A stretch of 8,811 nucleotides of DNA from Akkermansia muciniphila. GTDB taxonomy: Bacteria; Verrucomicrobiota; Verrucomicrobiia; Verrucomicrobiales; Akkermansiaceae. Where the stretch lies: positions 1-8,811 of the forward strand of contig CALPMD020000034.1 of the NCBI GenBank assembly GCA_943324575.2, read 5' to 3'. Positions 1-6,603 of the stretch are shown here, in pieces. Below the pieces are notes generated by a model that was not told the DNA's origin, did no database searches, and saw nothing but the letters and a program-made list of their open reading frames with translations. Within the stretch, counting starts at the first letter, position 1. Each line of letters opens with the position of its first letter. The translations under genes and the position numbers were made by a program.

Positions 1-275
1 AATTTTTGCAAATCTCCCGAAGTGAAGTTGCCTTGCTCGGTACTACCGACGGCGTACTGGACATGGAGCCGTCCTTGCAGGGCAAACTCCTCGAGAATCG
101 GATTATCTTGGTTTTGATAGAGAATAGCATGACTCCAGAGGTCGTCGAATGTACTGGCGGGGGCCATCTGGGAGCTGCTGGCCGGAATGTCAGCGGCCCA
201 GCAGGCTGATGCGATGATCATCGCTAGGACGATGGTCATCACTACCCGCGGCGTCGGCGATTTTTGAGTTCTCAT
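1..275 (-). CDS. Exported porin-like protein, N-terminal part only (runs off left edge)
   Basis: Reading the minus strand from the ATG at 275 gives 91 codons without a stop up to the window edge, so only the N-terminus is visible. It begins MRTQKSPTPR and has a hydrophobic stretch (about residues 12-25, VMTIVLAMIIASAC) ending in CWAA-D, a typical signal peptide with cleavage near residue 28. The mature part contains LWSHAILYQNQDNPILEEF followed by ALQGRLHVQY. This resembles the start of the phosphate-selective porin O/P-like outer-membrane proteins common in Verrucomicrobiota, in which an 'NP-hydrophobic-GR-x-Q/H-x-Y' stretch forms the first beta strand. The export signal is seen directly; the porin assignment rests on this short resemblance and is tentative. 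A GAGGAGGG purine run lies 17 bp before the ATG, rather far for a ribosome site; an in-frame ATG at 239 would also leave a signal peptide. Confidence 0.62.
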   Translation of the reverse strand, partial: MRTQKSPTPRVVMTIVLAMIIASACWAADIPASSSQMAPASTFDDLWSHAILYQNQDNPILEEFALQGRLHVQYAVGSTEQGNFTSGDLQK

Positions 276-534
276 GCTTTTCAGGGTTGATGCCCTCCTC
301 AAGTTGAAGTGGCTGGGGGGACCTGTAGGTTTTATAGAATAAGGCCACTTGAATCACTTCGCAGTAAAATTGCGCCTAAAAGGTAGTGGCGCCCCACTCT
401 GAAAGGCTTTCCACCGTATCGTAGCCTTGAAAGTTGTATCTCTATTCGATCTGTGTTATGACGGACATGGATTCGTTAGAAATCCGACAAGCAGTCGGCA
501 TTCGCGTGAGAGCCGGCGCAACCCCTAAAAAACC
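276..534. promoter_or_regulatory. Divergent intergenic region between porin-like gene and DUF2231 gene
   Basis: This 259-bp stretch separates two divergent genes and must hold both promoters. On the minus strand a TATTCT/TATAAA stretch (331-341) is a possible -10 region for the porin-like gene, but I see no matching -35. It is framed by 7-bp inverted repeats, AAGTGGC (307-313) and GCCACTT (344-350), which could be a regulator site pair. No convincing small ORF, RNA gene or plus-strand promoter is visible. The -10 and operator suggestions are weak. Confidence 0.3.
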
Positions 535-1005
535 ATGAATGCGGCACATTTTCATTTGGCGATCAATCACCTTCCCGTCCTCGGACTTTTTTGGGGCGTC
601 GGAGTCTTGATCATTGGGCGTTTCATTCACAGTGGTGTCACTGTGCGTGTTGGCTTCTGGCTTTGCGTGGCGGCTGGCAGCTTCGCGATCCCGGCATACC
701 TGACCGGGGAGCCCGCCGAAGAAATCGTCGAGAAGCTGCCTGACATCTCCAATGCCTTGATCGAGCAGCACGAAGAGGCGGCTTCCATCGCGCTCGCTGC
801 GACGCTGCTGGTCGGAGTCTTGGCCTTGGGCTCCCTCTTCCTCGCCCGCGGTGCTCGCCCGATTTCAACACTTTCTTTTTCGATCGTCACAGGCGTCGCT
901 CTGATCGCCTTCGGCTTCATGGCGTGGACTGCAAAACTCGGCGGCGAAATTCACCATCCAGAGATTCGCGCGGATCAACCACACGCCGCTCTCCACGACG
1001 ACTGA
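535..1005 (+). CDS. Four-helix integral membrane protein, DUF2231-like
   Basis: A 156-residue inner-membrane protein with four predicted transmembrane helices at about residues 8-28, 37-57, 83-105 and 110-133. The N-terminal HFHLAINHLPVLG, the GEPAEEIVEKLP loop (58-69), the IEQHEEAA segment (76-83) and the C-terminal GGEIHHPEI (136-144) are features I associate with DUF2231-type membrane proteins. Histidines 7, 12, 79, 140 and 141 lie at or near helix ends, which would suit haem or metal binding, but that is inference. An in-frame stop eight codons before or nearer (TAA at 526-528) makes the ATG at 535 the first possible start. No Shine-Dalgarno is evident. The next gene downstream, 220 bp away in the same direction, is an exported cytochrome b562-like protein, so a redox or haem-related role is plausible. 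The biochemical function of the family is not established. Confidence 0.72.
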   Translation: MNAAHFHLAINHLPVLGLFWGVGVLIIGRFIHSGVTVRVGFWLCVAAGSFAIPAYLTGEPAEEIVEKLPDISNALIEQHEEAASIALAATLLVGVLALGSLFLARGARPISTLSFSIVTGVALIAFGFMAWTAKLGGEIHHPEIRADQPHAALHDD

Positions 1006-1225
1006 AGAGAAACCGATCGCGCCACTTCCGCGAAGGGCGGTGAGGACGACGGGAGCGGTAATTTAAAACGTCCTACATATCAAAACCGCAGCACTGAGGC
1101 AAAGCCCAGTATTCGATGTTCGGCTTGAATGCGGATGCTCGTGCGCTTCTTTATGGGTTTACCAATCTCAAAGATCTGATCTTTGAGATTGGAAAGCCTC
1201 ACGGCTCCTGTTGAAATCTTGGTGC
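1006..1225. other. Intergenic region upstream of the cytochrome b562-like gene
   Basis: This 220-bp non-coding stretch contains a small hairpin, ACTG-a-GGC-aaa-GCC-CAGT (about 1095-1112), with no T tract after it. Further on is the perfect 31-bp palindrome described separately (1162-1192). I see no good terminator for the upstream membrane-protein gene, and no convincing -35/-10 pair. The region may therefore be a long leader or a regulated promoter for the downstream gene. Confidence 0.35.
1162..1192. promoter_or_regulatory. Perfect 31-bp palindrome, candidate operator or leader hairpin
   Basis: The left arm CCAATCTCAAAGATC (1162-1176) and right arm GATCTTTGAGATTGG (1178-1192) are exact reverse complements, separated by a single T. 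The palindrome ends 33 bp before the ATG of the cytochrome b562-like gene, where an operator or a leader structure would be expected. No T tract follows, so a simple intrinsic terminator on the plus strand is unlikely. The arms are AT-balanced rather than GC-rich, which suits a dimeric DNA-binding protein better than a terminator. The palindrome is seen directly; its role is inferred. Confidence 0.6.
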
Positions 1226-1639
1226 ATGAAAAAATTACTCTTATTCGGGATCGTCGCGATGGGGCCGTTGCTGGTGCCTGCCAAGGCCGAGGAACACAGC
1301 GTATTGGCCAAGCAGATGGAGTCCATGAACGACGCGTTCAAGGCCTTACGCCGCGAGACCGATCCCGTCAAAGGCGCGACTGAAGCGCGTGCAGCTCAAC
1401 AAGCGGCCCTCAAAGCCGCTGCGGAAGTCCCAGCATTGGTTGAGCAAATGCCCGACGGCCCGGAGAAGGCCAAGGCTTCACTGGAATACCGCAAAATGAT
1501 GGCCAAGGTATTCGCGGTATTCTGCGATGTCGAAGAAGCCTTCCTCGCGGGAAACATCGCGGAGGTGGCTAAGATCGTCGAGTCGATCAAGGAGATGAAA
1601 AAGACAGGCCACGACAAGTTCATCGAAAAAGACAAATAG
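1226..1639 (+). CDS. Exported cytochrome b562-like four-helix-bundle protein
   Basis: From the ATG at 1226 the product has 137 residues. It starts with a clear signal peptide (MKKLLLFGIVAMGPLLVPAKA, cleavage after residue 21 before EEH), which is why I prefer this start to the in-frame TTG at 1211. The mature, almost wholly helical protein of about 116 residues matches the length and layout of periplasmic cytochrome b562. The QMESMNDAF segment (30-38) aligns with the b562 NMETLNDNL segment that carries the axial methionine, making Met31 the likely ligand. KKTGHDKF (125-132) aligns with the C-terminal segment carrying the axial histidine, making His129 the other ligand. There is no CxxCH motif, so haem would be non-covalently bound. 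Its partner is unknown; electron transfer or stress sensing in the periplasm is inference. It is convergent with the ahr-like gene, 13 bp away, and lies behind a 31-bp palindrome. Confidence 0.72.
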   Translation: MKKLLLFGIVAMGPLLVPAKAEEHSVLAKQMESMNDAFKALRRETDPVKGATEARAAQQAALKAAAEVPALVEQMPDGPEKAKASLEYRKMMAKVFAVFCDVEEAFLAGNIAEVAKIVESIKEMKKTGHDKFIEKDK

Positions 1640-1652
1640 TGACCGTCTTCGG

Positions 1653-2663
1653 CTAGTTTTTCAGAACGATCCGGTGGCGCGCTTTGCCCGAGCGGAGGTG
1701 GTCGAGCGCGGCATTCACGTCTTTCATGGCGAAGGTTTCGGTGACGGGGGCGATCTGGTGGCGGGCGCAGAAATCGAGCATCTTCGCGACGGTGGCGGGC
1801 GAACCGAGCGGCGAGCCAGAGATGGACTTGCGGCCGCCGATTAAAGAAAACGCGGCGACGGGCACGGGTTCTAACACGGCACCGACAAAGTGAAGGCGGC
1901 CATCGGGCGCGAGTGCGGCGATGTACAAATCCCAGTCGAGCCCGACGTTGGCGGTGACGAGAATAAAATCCAAGGTGCCGGCGAGTTTGGCTAGATCTTC
2001 CTTGTCGCGGGTGCCGACGACGTGGTGGGCACCGAGCTGGCGGGCTTCGTCAGCCTTCGATTCGCTGGTGGTGAAGGCGGTAACCTCGCAGCCCCACTTG
2101 CTCAAAAACTGGAGCGCCATGTGTCCCAACCCGCCGATGCCAATCACGCCGACGCGGTCGGTGGGTTGGATGCCATAGTCGATGATCGGCGAAAAAACCG
2201 TGATGCCACCGCAGAACAGTGGGCCGGCGCTGGCGGGGTCGAGTTCCTTGGGCAGCTTGATGGCCCATTCCCAATCGGCGCGCACGCGGTCGGCGAATCC
2301 GCCGTGGCGGCCGACGATGGTCTGTTCGGCGTGGGAGCAGAGTTGCTGTCTGCCCGAAAGGCAGGGTTGGCAGGCGAGGCAGCTGCCCGCAAACCAGCCG
2401 ATCCCGACGCGGTCGCCGACAGCGAGTCCTTTTGCCTGCGAGCCGACTTTTTCGATGGTGCCGATCACTTCGTGGCCAGCGACGAGCGGGTAGGTCGAGT
2501 TCCCCCAGTTGTTGTCGAGCATCGAGAGGTCGGAATGGCAAATACCGCAGGATTCTACTTTTACCTGGACCTGCTCAGGGTCGATTTCGCCAGCGTCGAA
2601 TTCGATTTCGGTGAGAGCCTGGCCGGGTTGTGCAGCAGCCCAGCCGCGGAAGGTGTTAGACAT
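1653..2663 (-). CDS. ahr: NADPH-dependent zinc aldehyde reductase / alcohol dehydrogenase, Ahr/YahK type
   Basis: A 336-residue medium-chain zinc dehydrogenase of the cinnamyl-alcohol-dehydrogenase branch. It follows E. coli Ahr (YjgB) closely from memory: CGICHSDLSMLDN, YPLVAGHEVIG, DRVGIGW, GGITVFSPI and GVIGIGGLGHMALQ all have direct counterparts, and the length is the same. The catalytic zinc site is Cys39, His64-Glu65 (GHE) and Cys151. The structural zinc site is Cys95, Cys98, Cys101 and Cys109. The dinucleotide-binding GxGGxG is at 175-180, followed by a strand ending FTTSESK (197-203), whose Ser/Lys end suits NADPH. Such enzymes are cytosolic and reduce a wide range of aldehydes to alcohols, often as detoxification. 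The ATG at 2663 gives the full family length. The gene is divergent from the SprT-like gene and convergent with the cytochrome gene. All key residues are present, so it should be active. Confidence 0.93.
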   Translation of the reverse strand: MSNTFRGWAAAQPGQALTEIEFDAGEIDPEQVQVKVESCGICHSDLSMLDNNWGNSTYPLVAGHEVIGTIEKVGSQAKGLAVGDRVGIGWFAGSCLACQPCLSGRQQLCSHAEQTIVGRHGGFADRVRADWEWAIKLPKELDPASAGPLFCGGITVFSPIIDYGIQPTDRVGVIGIGGLGHMALQFLSKWGCEVTAFTTSESKADEARQLGAHHVVGTRDKEDLAKLAGTLDFILVTANVGLDWDLYIAALAPDGRLHFVGAVLEPVPVAAFSLIGGRKSISGSPLGSPATVAKMLDFCARHQIAPVTETFAMKDVNAALDHLRSGKARHRIVLKN

Positions 2664-2679
2664 CCAGAGATCTTATCGT

Positions 2680-2708
2680 GCTTTTGAGATCGCTCAACCT
2701 CAAAAAGC
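2680..2708. promoter_or_regulatory. TTTTGAG/CTCAAAA inverted repeats in the ahr-sprT divergent region
   Basis: TTTTGAG (2682-2688) and CTCAAAA (2699-2705) form a 7-bp inverted repeat with a 10-bp spacer. A further CTCAA (2693-2697) also pairs with TTGAG (2684-2688), giving three alternating half-sites. They lie 17 bp upstream of the aldehyde-reductase start. On the minus strand TTGAGC, a 16-bp gap and TAAGAT make a poor -35/-10 pair overlapping the repeat. This is a candidate operator for ahr, on weak evidence. Confidence 0.3.
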
Positions 2709-2789
2709 GAATGGAGAGCGGGTTGATCCGGAAATGATTTTTTGAAGCGCGGGTTGTCACTTTCTTGGGAATTTGATAAGTCTCTGCCT

Positions 2790-3380
2790 ATGGGTCGTCG
2801 CGAACCGCAACTCGAATTCCGCTGGGCCTCGTGGTTCCGTGGCTTCAAGGCTCCCGCGGTACCGCTGAGCCTGTCGGGCGAGGGGGATGGCGGCTTGACG
2901 GCTTGGTGCGCGGAGGCGGCGCAGGGTCTTGCCCTGCACGAGTTGGCGCGAAAAGTCCGTGTGTCTTGGAATCCGCGGATGCGGACGACGGCGGGCCGCG
3001 CGTGGTGGCCTGCCCGCGGGATCGAATTGAATCCGAAACTCAAGGACTGCGATCCGGACGAGATCTGGCGAACGCTGAAACATGAGCTGGCCCACCTCGT
3101 TGCCTACGAGCGCAGCGGTCGCCGTCGGATCGTGCCCCACGGCGCGGAATGGCAGCTTGCGTGCTGCGATCTGGGCATCCCCGGTGAAAAAATCTACCAC
3201 AATTTGCCCTTCGAACGGAGGCGCCTAGATCGCAAGCACGCCTACGCCTGCGGCCATTGTTTCGAAACGATCCAACGGGTCAGGCCCTTGAAGCGCGCCG
3301 TCGCGTGTTACGAATGCTGCCGGAAATTCAACAACGGCGCGTATCACGAGCGCTTCCGTCTCGTGAAAAAGAAGGCGTAG
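2790..3380 (+). CDS. SprT-like zinc metalloprotein (predicted protease fold with C-terminal zinc ribbon)
   Basis: A 196-residue protein from the ATG at 2790; an in-frame TTG at 2742 exists but adds only 16 unremarkable residues. The centre has the zincin motif LKHELAHLVAYE with zinc ligands His98 and His102, catalytic Glu99 and a third ligand His117 in PHGAEWQ, the SprT-like (PF10263) pattern. The C-terminus carries a zinc ribbon with CGHC (154-157) and CYEC (173-176), also typical of SprT proteins. The N-terminal part (about 30-60, LTAWCAEAAQGLALHELA) matches the helix that precedes the family's WNxRMRxTAGR-like segment at 60-70. The eukaryotic relative SPRTN cleaves DNA-protein crosslinks, while bacterial SprT roles are poorly known, so DNA-repair proteolysis is only a possibility. 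No signal peptide, so it is cytosolic. It converges with the spermidine synthase-like gene, with only 6 bp between the stops. Confidence 0.85.
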   Translation: MGRREPQLEFRWASWFRGFKAPAVPLSLSGEGDGGLTAWCAEAAQGLALHELARKVRVSWNPRMRTTAGRAWWPARGIELNPKLKDCDPDEIWRTLKHELAHLVAYERSGRRRIVPHGAEWQLACCDLGIPGEKIYHNLPFERRRLDRKHAYACGHCFETIQRVRPLKRAVACYECCRKFNNGAYHERFRLVKKKA

Positions 3381-3386
3381 GCGGGC

Positions 3387-4055
3387 TCAATCGCGGTCGG
3401 CGACAAACAGCGTGTGGCTAAAGCGCTTCGCCTTGGGATAGGCTTTGGCGCTGATGCATTCGACGTGTTTGAAAAAGCCGCCGAGCGAACGCGCGAAGGA
3501 TTTGTCGGGGTGGGCGGACCAGAAGATGACGCGACCTTCCGGGCGCAGGGCGTTTTTGATGCGGGTGATGCCGGGCGTGGCGTAGAGCCGCTCGTTGACG
3601 TTTTGGACAAAGGGATCAGGGCCGTTGTCGACGTCCAGCAGGATGGCATCGTAGCGGTCTTCGCCGCAGCGGTCGATCAGGTCGTACACGTCGCCGACGT
3701 GGACTTTCGTCCGCGGGTCATCCAGCAGCTTGCCATTCACTTCGTAGAGAAACTCGCGGTTCCAGGCGACGACTTCGGGCAGCAGTTCCGCGACGTCGAC
3801 AACGGCATCGGGCCCGGTCATGGCGAGCACACGCTTGAGGGTGAAGCCGAAACCCAGCCCACCAATGAGGATGCGTGGCTGCGGCGGCAGGTGAGCGCAG
3901 GAAAGTTCCGCCATCTGCTCTTCCGAGGAAGAGGCGGTGGTGCTCATCAGTTGCAGGCCCGCGACTTTGAGGAAGTGGTGGCCGTCGTGCTCGTGGAGAG
4001 TGAGCGAGGCGCCGTCGGGTGTTTTGCAAGTCGCGAGAGTGCGAGTGATTTTCAT
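3387..4055 (-). CDS. Spermidine synthase-like (SpeE-like) Rossmann-fold protein
   Basis: From the ATG at 4055 this is a 222-residue protein of the spermine/spermidine synthase-like family. The N-terminal TPDGASLTLHEHDG and LMSTTASSSEEQMAEL (about 12-51) match the beta-rich N-terminal part and its target-strand region. The nucleotide-binding core follows: GGLGFG (65-70), VDVAELLPEVV with acidic Glu90, VHVGDVYDLI with Asp122, and LLDVDNGPDP with Asp141 and Asp143. True SpeE proteins have a DxxDP-type segment at that last position, so this divergent version may be an uncharacterised aminopropyl- or methyltransferase. The frame is open further upstream to an ATG at 4193 (268 residues). I prefer 4055 because family similarity begins there and the longer form leaves only 25 bp to divergent fabF, but the extension has coding-like codons. 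Neither start has a clear ribosome site. Confidence 0.78.
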   Translation of the reverse strand: MKITRTLATCKTPDGASLTLHEHDGHHFLKVAGLQLMSTTASSSEEQMAELSCAHLPPQPRILIGGLGFGFTLKRVLAMTGPDAVVDVAELLPEVVAWNREFLYEVNGKLLDDPRTKVHVGDVYDLIDRCGEDRYDAILLDVDNGPDPFVQNVNERLYATPGITRIKNALRPEGRVIFWSAHPDKSFARSLGGFFKHVECISAKAYPKAKRFSHTLFVADRD

Positions 4056-4218
4056 AAAGTCGGGAAAGTGGCGTTGCGGCAGAGTCTTGGTCGCAATGGA
4101 CGCGTACGCAATCCATTCGCGCGCAAGCCCCAGCAAGTCGTTCATGGAGAGATGAATCGGGAATTTGATGATGGGGCTTGCGCGCTTGCTCATCGCCAGC
4201 CAAGATTTCCACTAACTT
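4056..4218. promoter_or_regulatory. Divergent region between SpeE-like gene and fabF operon
   Basis: If the SpeE-like gene starts at 4055 this 163-bp stretch holds both promoters. If it starts at 4193, the fabF promoter must lie within that coding sequence or in the last 25 bp. No clear -35/-10 pair, no fatty-acid-regulator palindrome and no Shine-Dalgarno before fabF (the leader ends in CCACTAACTT) can be made out. Confidence 0.25.
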
Positions 4219-5466
4219 ATGAGCGAACGACGCGTCGTCATCACCGGCATTGGCTGTATCACCCCACTTGGCAACGACTTGACCACCACCTGGGATGGTC
4301 TCAAGAACGGTCGCAGTGGTATTGGAACGATCACCAACATCGACCCCGAGCCCTTCGATTGCAAAATCGCGGGCGAGGTAAAAGATTTCAATGCCGACGG
4401 CTACTTTGGTGTGCCCAAGGACGCCCGCCGTTCGGATCGCTACGTGCAATTCGCCGTCGCCGCCTCGAAAATGGCGATGGAAGACTGCGGCATCGACGTT
4501 TCCACGATCGATCCACGGCGCTTCGGCGTGATGGTCGGCAGCGGCATTGGCGGCTTGGCCACCTTGGAGCGTGAACACACGACCTACATGACCAAGGGGC
4601 CGAAGCGCGTTTCGCCGTTCACGATCCCGATGATGATTTCCAACATCGCCAGCGGGATCATCTCGATGGAGTACGGCTTGAAAGGCCCGAACATGGTCAT
4701 CGTTACGGCCTGCGCGACTTCCAACCACAACATTGGTGAGGCTTGGCGCATCATCAAATTCGGCGATGCCGACGCGTTTGTCTGCGGCGGCGCCGAGGCT
4801 GCCATTCTCCCAATGGGCCTTTCCGGCTTTGCCAACATGAAGGCGCTGAGCACCCGCAATGACGAGCCCGAGCGCGCCTCGCGGCCCTTCGACAAAAACC
4901 GTGATGGCTTCGTCATGGGCGAAGGTGCGGGTGTCGTCGTCATCGAAGAGCTCGAACACGCCCGCAAGCGCGGTGCCAAAATTTACGCCGAGCTGATCGG
5001 TTACGGCGTCAGCGCCGATGCCTATCACCTCAGCGCGCCATCGCCCGACGGCAGCGGCCCGGCCTACGCCATCCAAATGGCGCTGCGCCACGGCAAAAAG
5101 AATCCCGAAGACGTCGGCTATCTCAATGCCCACGCCACCTCGACCGGCCTCGGCGACGTCGCGGAAACCAAGGCGATCAAACTCGCTTTTGGCGATTACG
5201 CCACCCACGGCCTTGCTGTTAGTTCCACCAAGTCGATGACGGGCCATATGCTCGGCGCAGCCGGCGGCGTGGAGCTCATCGCCAGTATCATGGCGATCAA
5301 AGACAGCGTGATTCCACCGACGATCAACGTCGATGACCAAGACCCCGAGTGCGATCTGGACGTCGTCCCGAACGTCGCCCGCGAAGTGGCGGTCAATGTC
5401 GCGCTGAGCAACAGCTTCGGCTTCGGCGGTCACAACGCATCGTTGTTGGTCAGCAAGTTCGTCTGA
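4219..5466 (+). CDS. fabF: Beta-ketoacyl-ACP synthase II
   Basis: A 415-residue condensing enzyme of normal FabF length. It catalyses the Claisen condensation of malonyl-ACP with acyl-ACP in the cytosolic type II fatty acid synthesis cycle. The N-terminus (RVVITGIGCITPLGND) is typical. The active-site cysteine is Cys165 in VTACATSNHNIGEAW; the two catalytic histidines are His305 in NAHATSTGLGD and His343 in TGHMLGAAGG; Lys338 lies in SSTKSMTGH; and the C-terminal NSFGFGGHN (398-406) is the conserved glycine-rich loop. ALSTRNDEPERASRPFDK and GFVMGEGAG match FabF rather than FabB. No acpP is next to it in the window. It heads a plus-strand run with the thioesterase gene 9 bp downstream and rsmI after that. 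All catalytic residues are intact. Confidence 0.96.
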   Translation: MSERRVVITGIGCITPLGNDLTTTWDGLKNGRSGIGTITNIDPEPFDCKIAGEVKDFNADGYFGVPKDARRSDRYVQFAVAASKMAMEDCGIDVSTIDPRRFGVMVGSGIGGLATLEREHTTYMTKGPKRVSPFTIPMMISNIASGIISMEYGLKGPNMVIVTACATSNHNIGEAWRIIKFGDADAFVCGGAEAAILPMGLSGFANMKALSTRNDEPERASRPFDKNRDGFVMGEGAGVVVIEELEHARKRGAKIYAELIGYGVSADAYHLSAPSPDGSGPAYAIQMALRHGKKNPEDVGYLNAHATSTGLGDVAETKAIKLAFGDYATHGLAVSSTKSMTGHMLGAAGGVELIASIMAIKDSVIPPTINVDDQDPECDLDVVPNVAREVAVNVALSNSFGFGGHNASLLVSKFV

Positions 5467-5475
5467 GTTTTCCCT

Positions 5476-5877
5476 ATGGAAAATCCCGTGCATCGGCAGG
5501 CTGGCGAGGTCGCTTTTGGCGATACCGATGCCAGCGGCTGGATGCACTTCCCGAACATCTTCCACTACGTCGAAGCGGCGGAACACGCATTTCTGCGCGA
5601 TCGCGGCGTGCTCGTCTTCGACCGCGCGGAGGGTGGTTGGCCGCGCGTCAAAGTTTCCTGCGATTATCAAAAGCCGCTGCAGTGTGGCGATCGCATCGAA
5701 GTCCGCCTCGCCATTTCGCGCATCGGCACCTCTTCCGTGACTTGGGATTTCGAAGTCGCCAACGCCGCGGGAGAAATCGCCGCGTTCGGCAGCATGACCA
5801 CCGTCCGCGTCGATCACACAGGCCACACCCAAGCCATCAGCGCCGCCGAGCGCACGGCTTTGGAGCGCCGACTTTAG
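5476..5877 (+). CDS. Hotdog-fold acyl-CoA thioesterase (4-hydroxybenzoyl-CoA thioesterase/YbgC-like)
   Basis: A 133-residue single-domain hotdog protein, the usual size for the 4HBT/YbgC group. The segment FGDTDASGWMHFPNIFHYVE (14-33) is the family active-site signature D-x-D-x-x-G-x-x-x-F/Y at the start of the central helix. Asp18 is the expected catalytic aspartate and Gly21 ends the loop. WPRVKVSCDYQKPLQCGD (55-72) matches the following strand-turn that shapes the substrate pocket. These enzymes hydrolyse acyl-CoA, and in some cases acyl-ACP, thioesters in the cytosol. The ATG is 9 bp after the fabF stop, so the two are almost certainly co-transcribed. A role in releasing or trimming acyl chains is a reasonable inference; the actual substrate cannot be read from the sequence. 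An alternative is the DHNA-CoA thioesterase branch of menaquinone synthesis, but no men genes are nearby. Confidence 0.87.
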   Translation: MENPVHRQAGEVAFGDTDASGWMHFPNIFHYVEAAEHAFLRDRGVLVFDRAEGGWPRVKVSCDYQKPLQCGDRIEVRLAISRIGTSSVTWDFEVANAAGEIAAFGSMTTVRVDHTGHTQAISAAERTALERRL

Positions 5878-5892
5878 TCGGCAAGTCAACTC

Positions 5893-6585
5893 ATGGAACC
5901 CCTTCCCGAAATCTCCGGCCGCATCATCTTGGTGCCCACGCCCATCGGCAATCTCGCCGACATCACACTGCGCGCCTTGGAAATCCTTCGCAGCGCCGAC
6001 CGCATCGCCTGCGAAGACACCCGCCATTCGGGCCAACTGCTCGCGCACCACGGAATTTCCGGCAAGCCGCTCGTTTCCCTGCACGAACACAACGAGGCCC
6101 GCCGCGCTCCCGATCTGGTCGCCGCCGCCAAAGCAGGGGAAATCATCGCCGTCATCAGCGACGCGGGCATGCCTGGCATTTCCGATCCTGGCTATCGCCT
6201 CGTCCAAGCGTGCATCGAATCGGGCACCCCGCTCGAAGTCCTGCCGGGCCCTTCCGCCGTCATCACCGCGCTCATCGGCTCAGGGTTTCCCTGCCACGCC
6301 TTCCGTTTCGGCGGATTCCTCTCGGTGAAATCAGGCAAACGCCGCAGCGCGCTCACCGCCGCGCTCGAATCGGGCGAAACAGGCATCTTTTTCGAATCGC
6401 CCCACCGCATTGTCTCAACGCTCGAGATCCTCGCCGAAGTCGATCCCGCTGCGCGCACCTGCGTCGCCAGAGAGTTGACGAAGAAATTCGAAACTTACCA
6501 CCGCGGCAGCGCTGCCGAAGTGCTTGCCCACTTTCAGGCGCACCCTCCCAAAGGAGAAATCGTGCTGCTCGTCCATCGGGACTAA
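5893..6585 (+). CDS. rsmI: 16S rRNA (cytidine-1402-2'-O)-methyltransferase
   Basis: A 230-residue RsmI, which methylates the 2'-O of C1402 in the decoding centre of 16S rRNA using S-adenosylmethionine. The tetrapyrrole-methylase-like fold is clear: LVPTPIGNLADIT (13-25), ACEDTRHSG (39-47), HEHNE (64-68), ISDAGMPGISDPG (88-100), VLPGPSA (116-122), FFESPHR (166-172) and RELTKKFET (193-201). It ends soon after the GEIVLLV strand (221-227), so it lacks the roughly 50-residue C-terminal helical domain of the E. coli protein (about 286 residues). Short forms are common and the catalytic part is complete, so this is natural variation rather than truncation. It starts 15 bp after the thioesterase stop and is the last gene of the fabF run. 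The palindrome array follows directly and may end its transcript. Confidence 0.95.
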   Translation: MEPLPEISGRIILVPTPIGNLADITLRALEILRSADRIACEDTRHSGQLLAHHGISGKPLVSLHEHNEARRAPDLVAAAKAGEIIAVISDAGMPGISDPGYRLVQACIESGTPLEVLPGPSAVITALIGSGFPCHAFRFGGFLSVKSGKRRSALTAALESGETGIFFESPHRIVSTLEILAEVDPAARTCVARELTKKFETYHRGSAAEVLAHFQAHPPKGEIVLLVHRD

Positions 6586-6603
6586 GCCGCAGACCCATAA
6601 GCG

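Noticed and set aside
6..209. A 67-codon plus-strand frame at the left edge.
   Set aside because: It is antisense to the signal peptide and mature start of the porin-like gene, which has much better protein character.
1211..1225. TTG start giving a 142-residue cytochrome b562-like protein.
   Set aside because: The extra MKSWC would disturb a clean signal peptide that begins at the ATG at 1226.
1625..1662. GAAAAA to TTTTTC inverted repeat across the convergent gene ends as a terminator.
   Set aside because: Pairing is interrupted by unpaired bases and has almost no G-C content beyond GAC/GTC, so it is not a convincing intrinsic terminator.
2022..2687. A 221-codon plus-strand frame opposite ahr.
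   Set aside because: It is antisense to a complete zinc dehydrogenase with all metal ligands; its Ala/Gly/Val-rich content is typical of a shadow frame.
3718..6207. An 829-codon open frame on the minus strand across fabF, the thioesterase and rsmI.
   Set aside because: It is wholly antisense to three genes with intact catalytic motifs, its product resembles no family I know, and long antisense frames are expected opposite GC-rich third codon positions.
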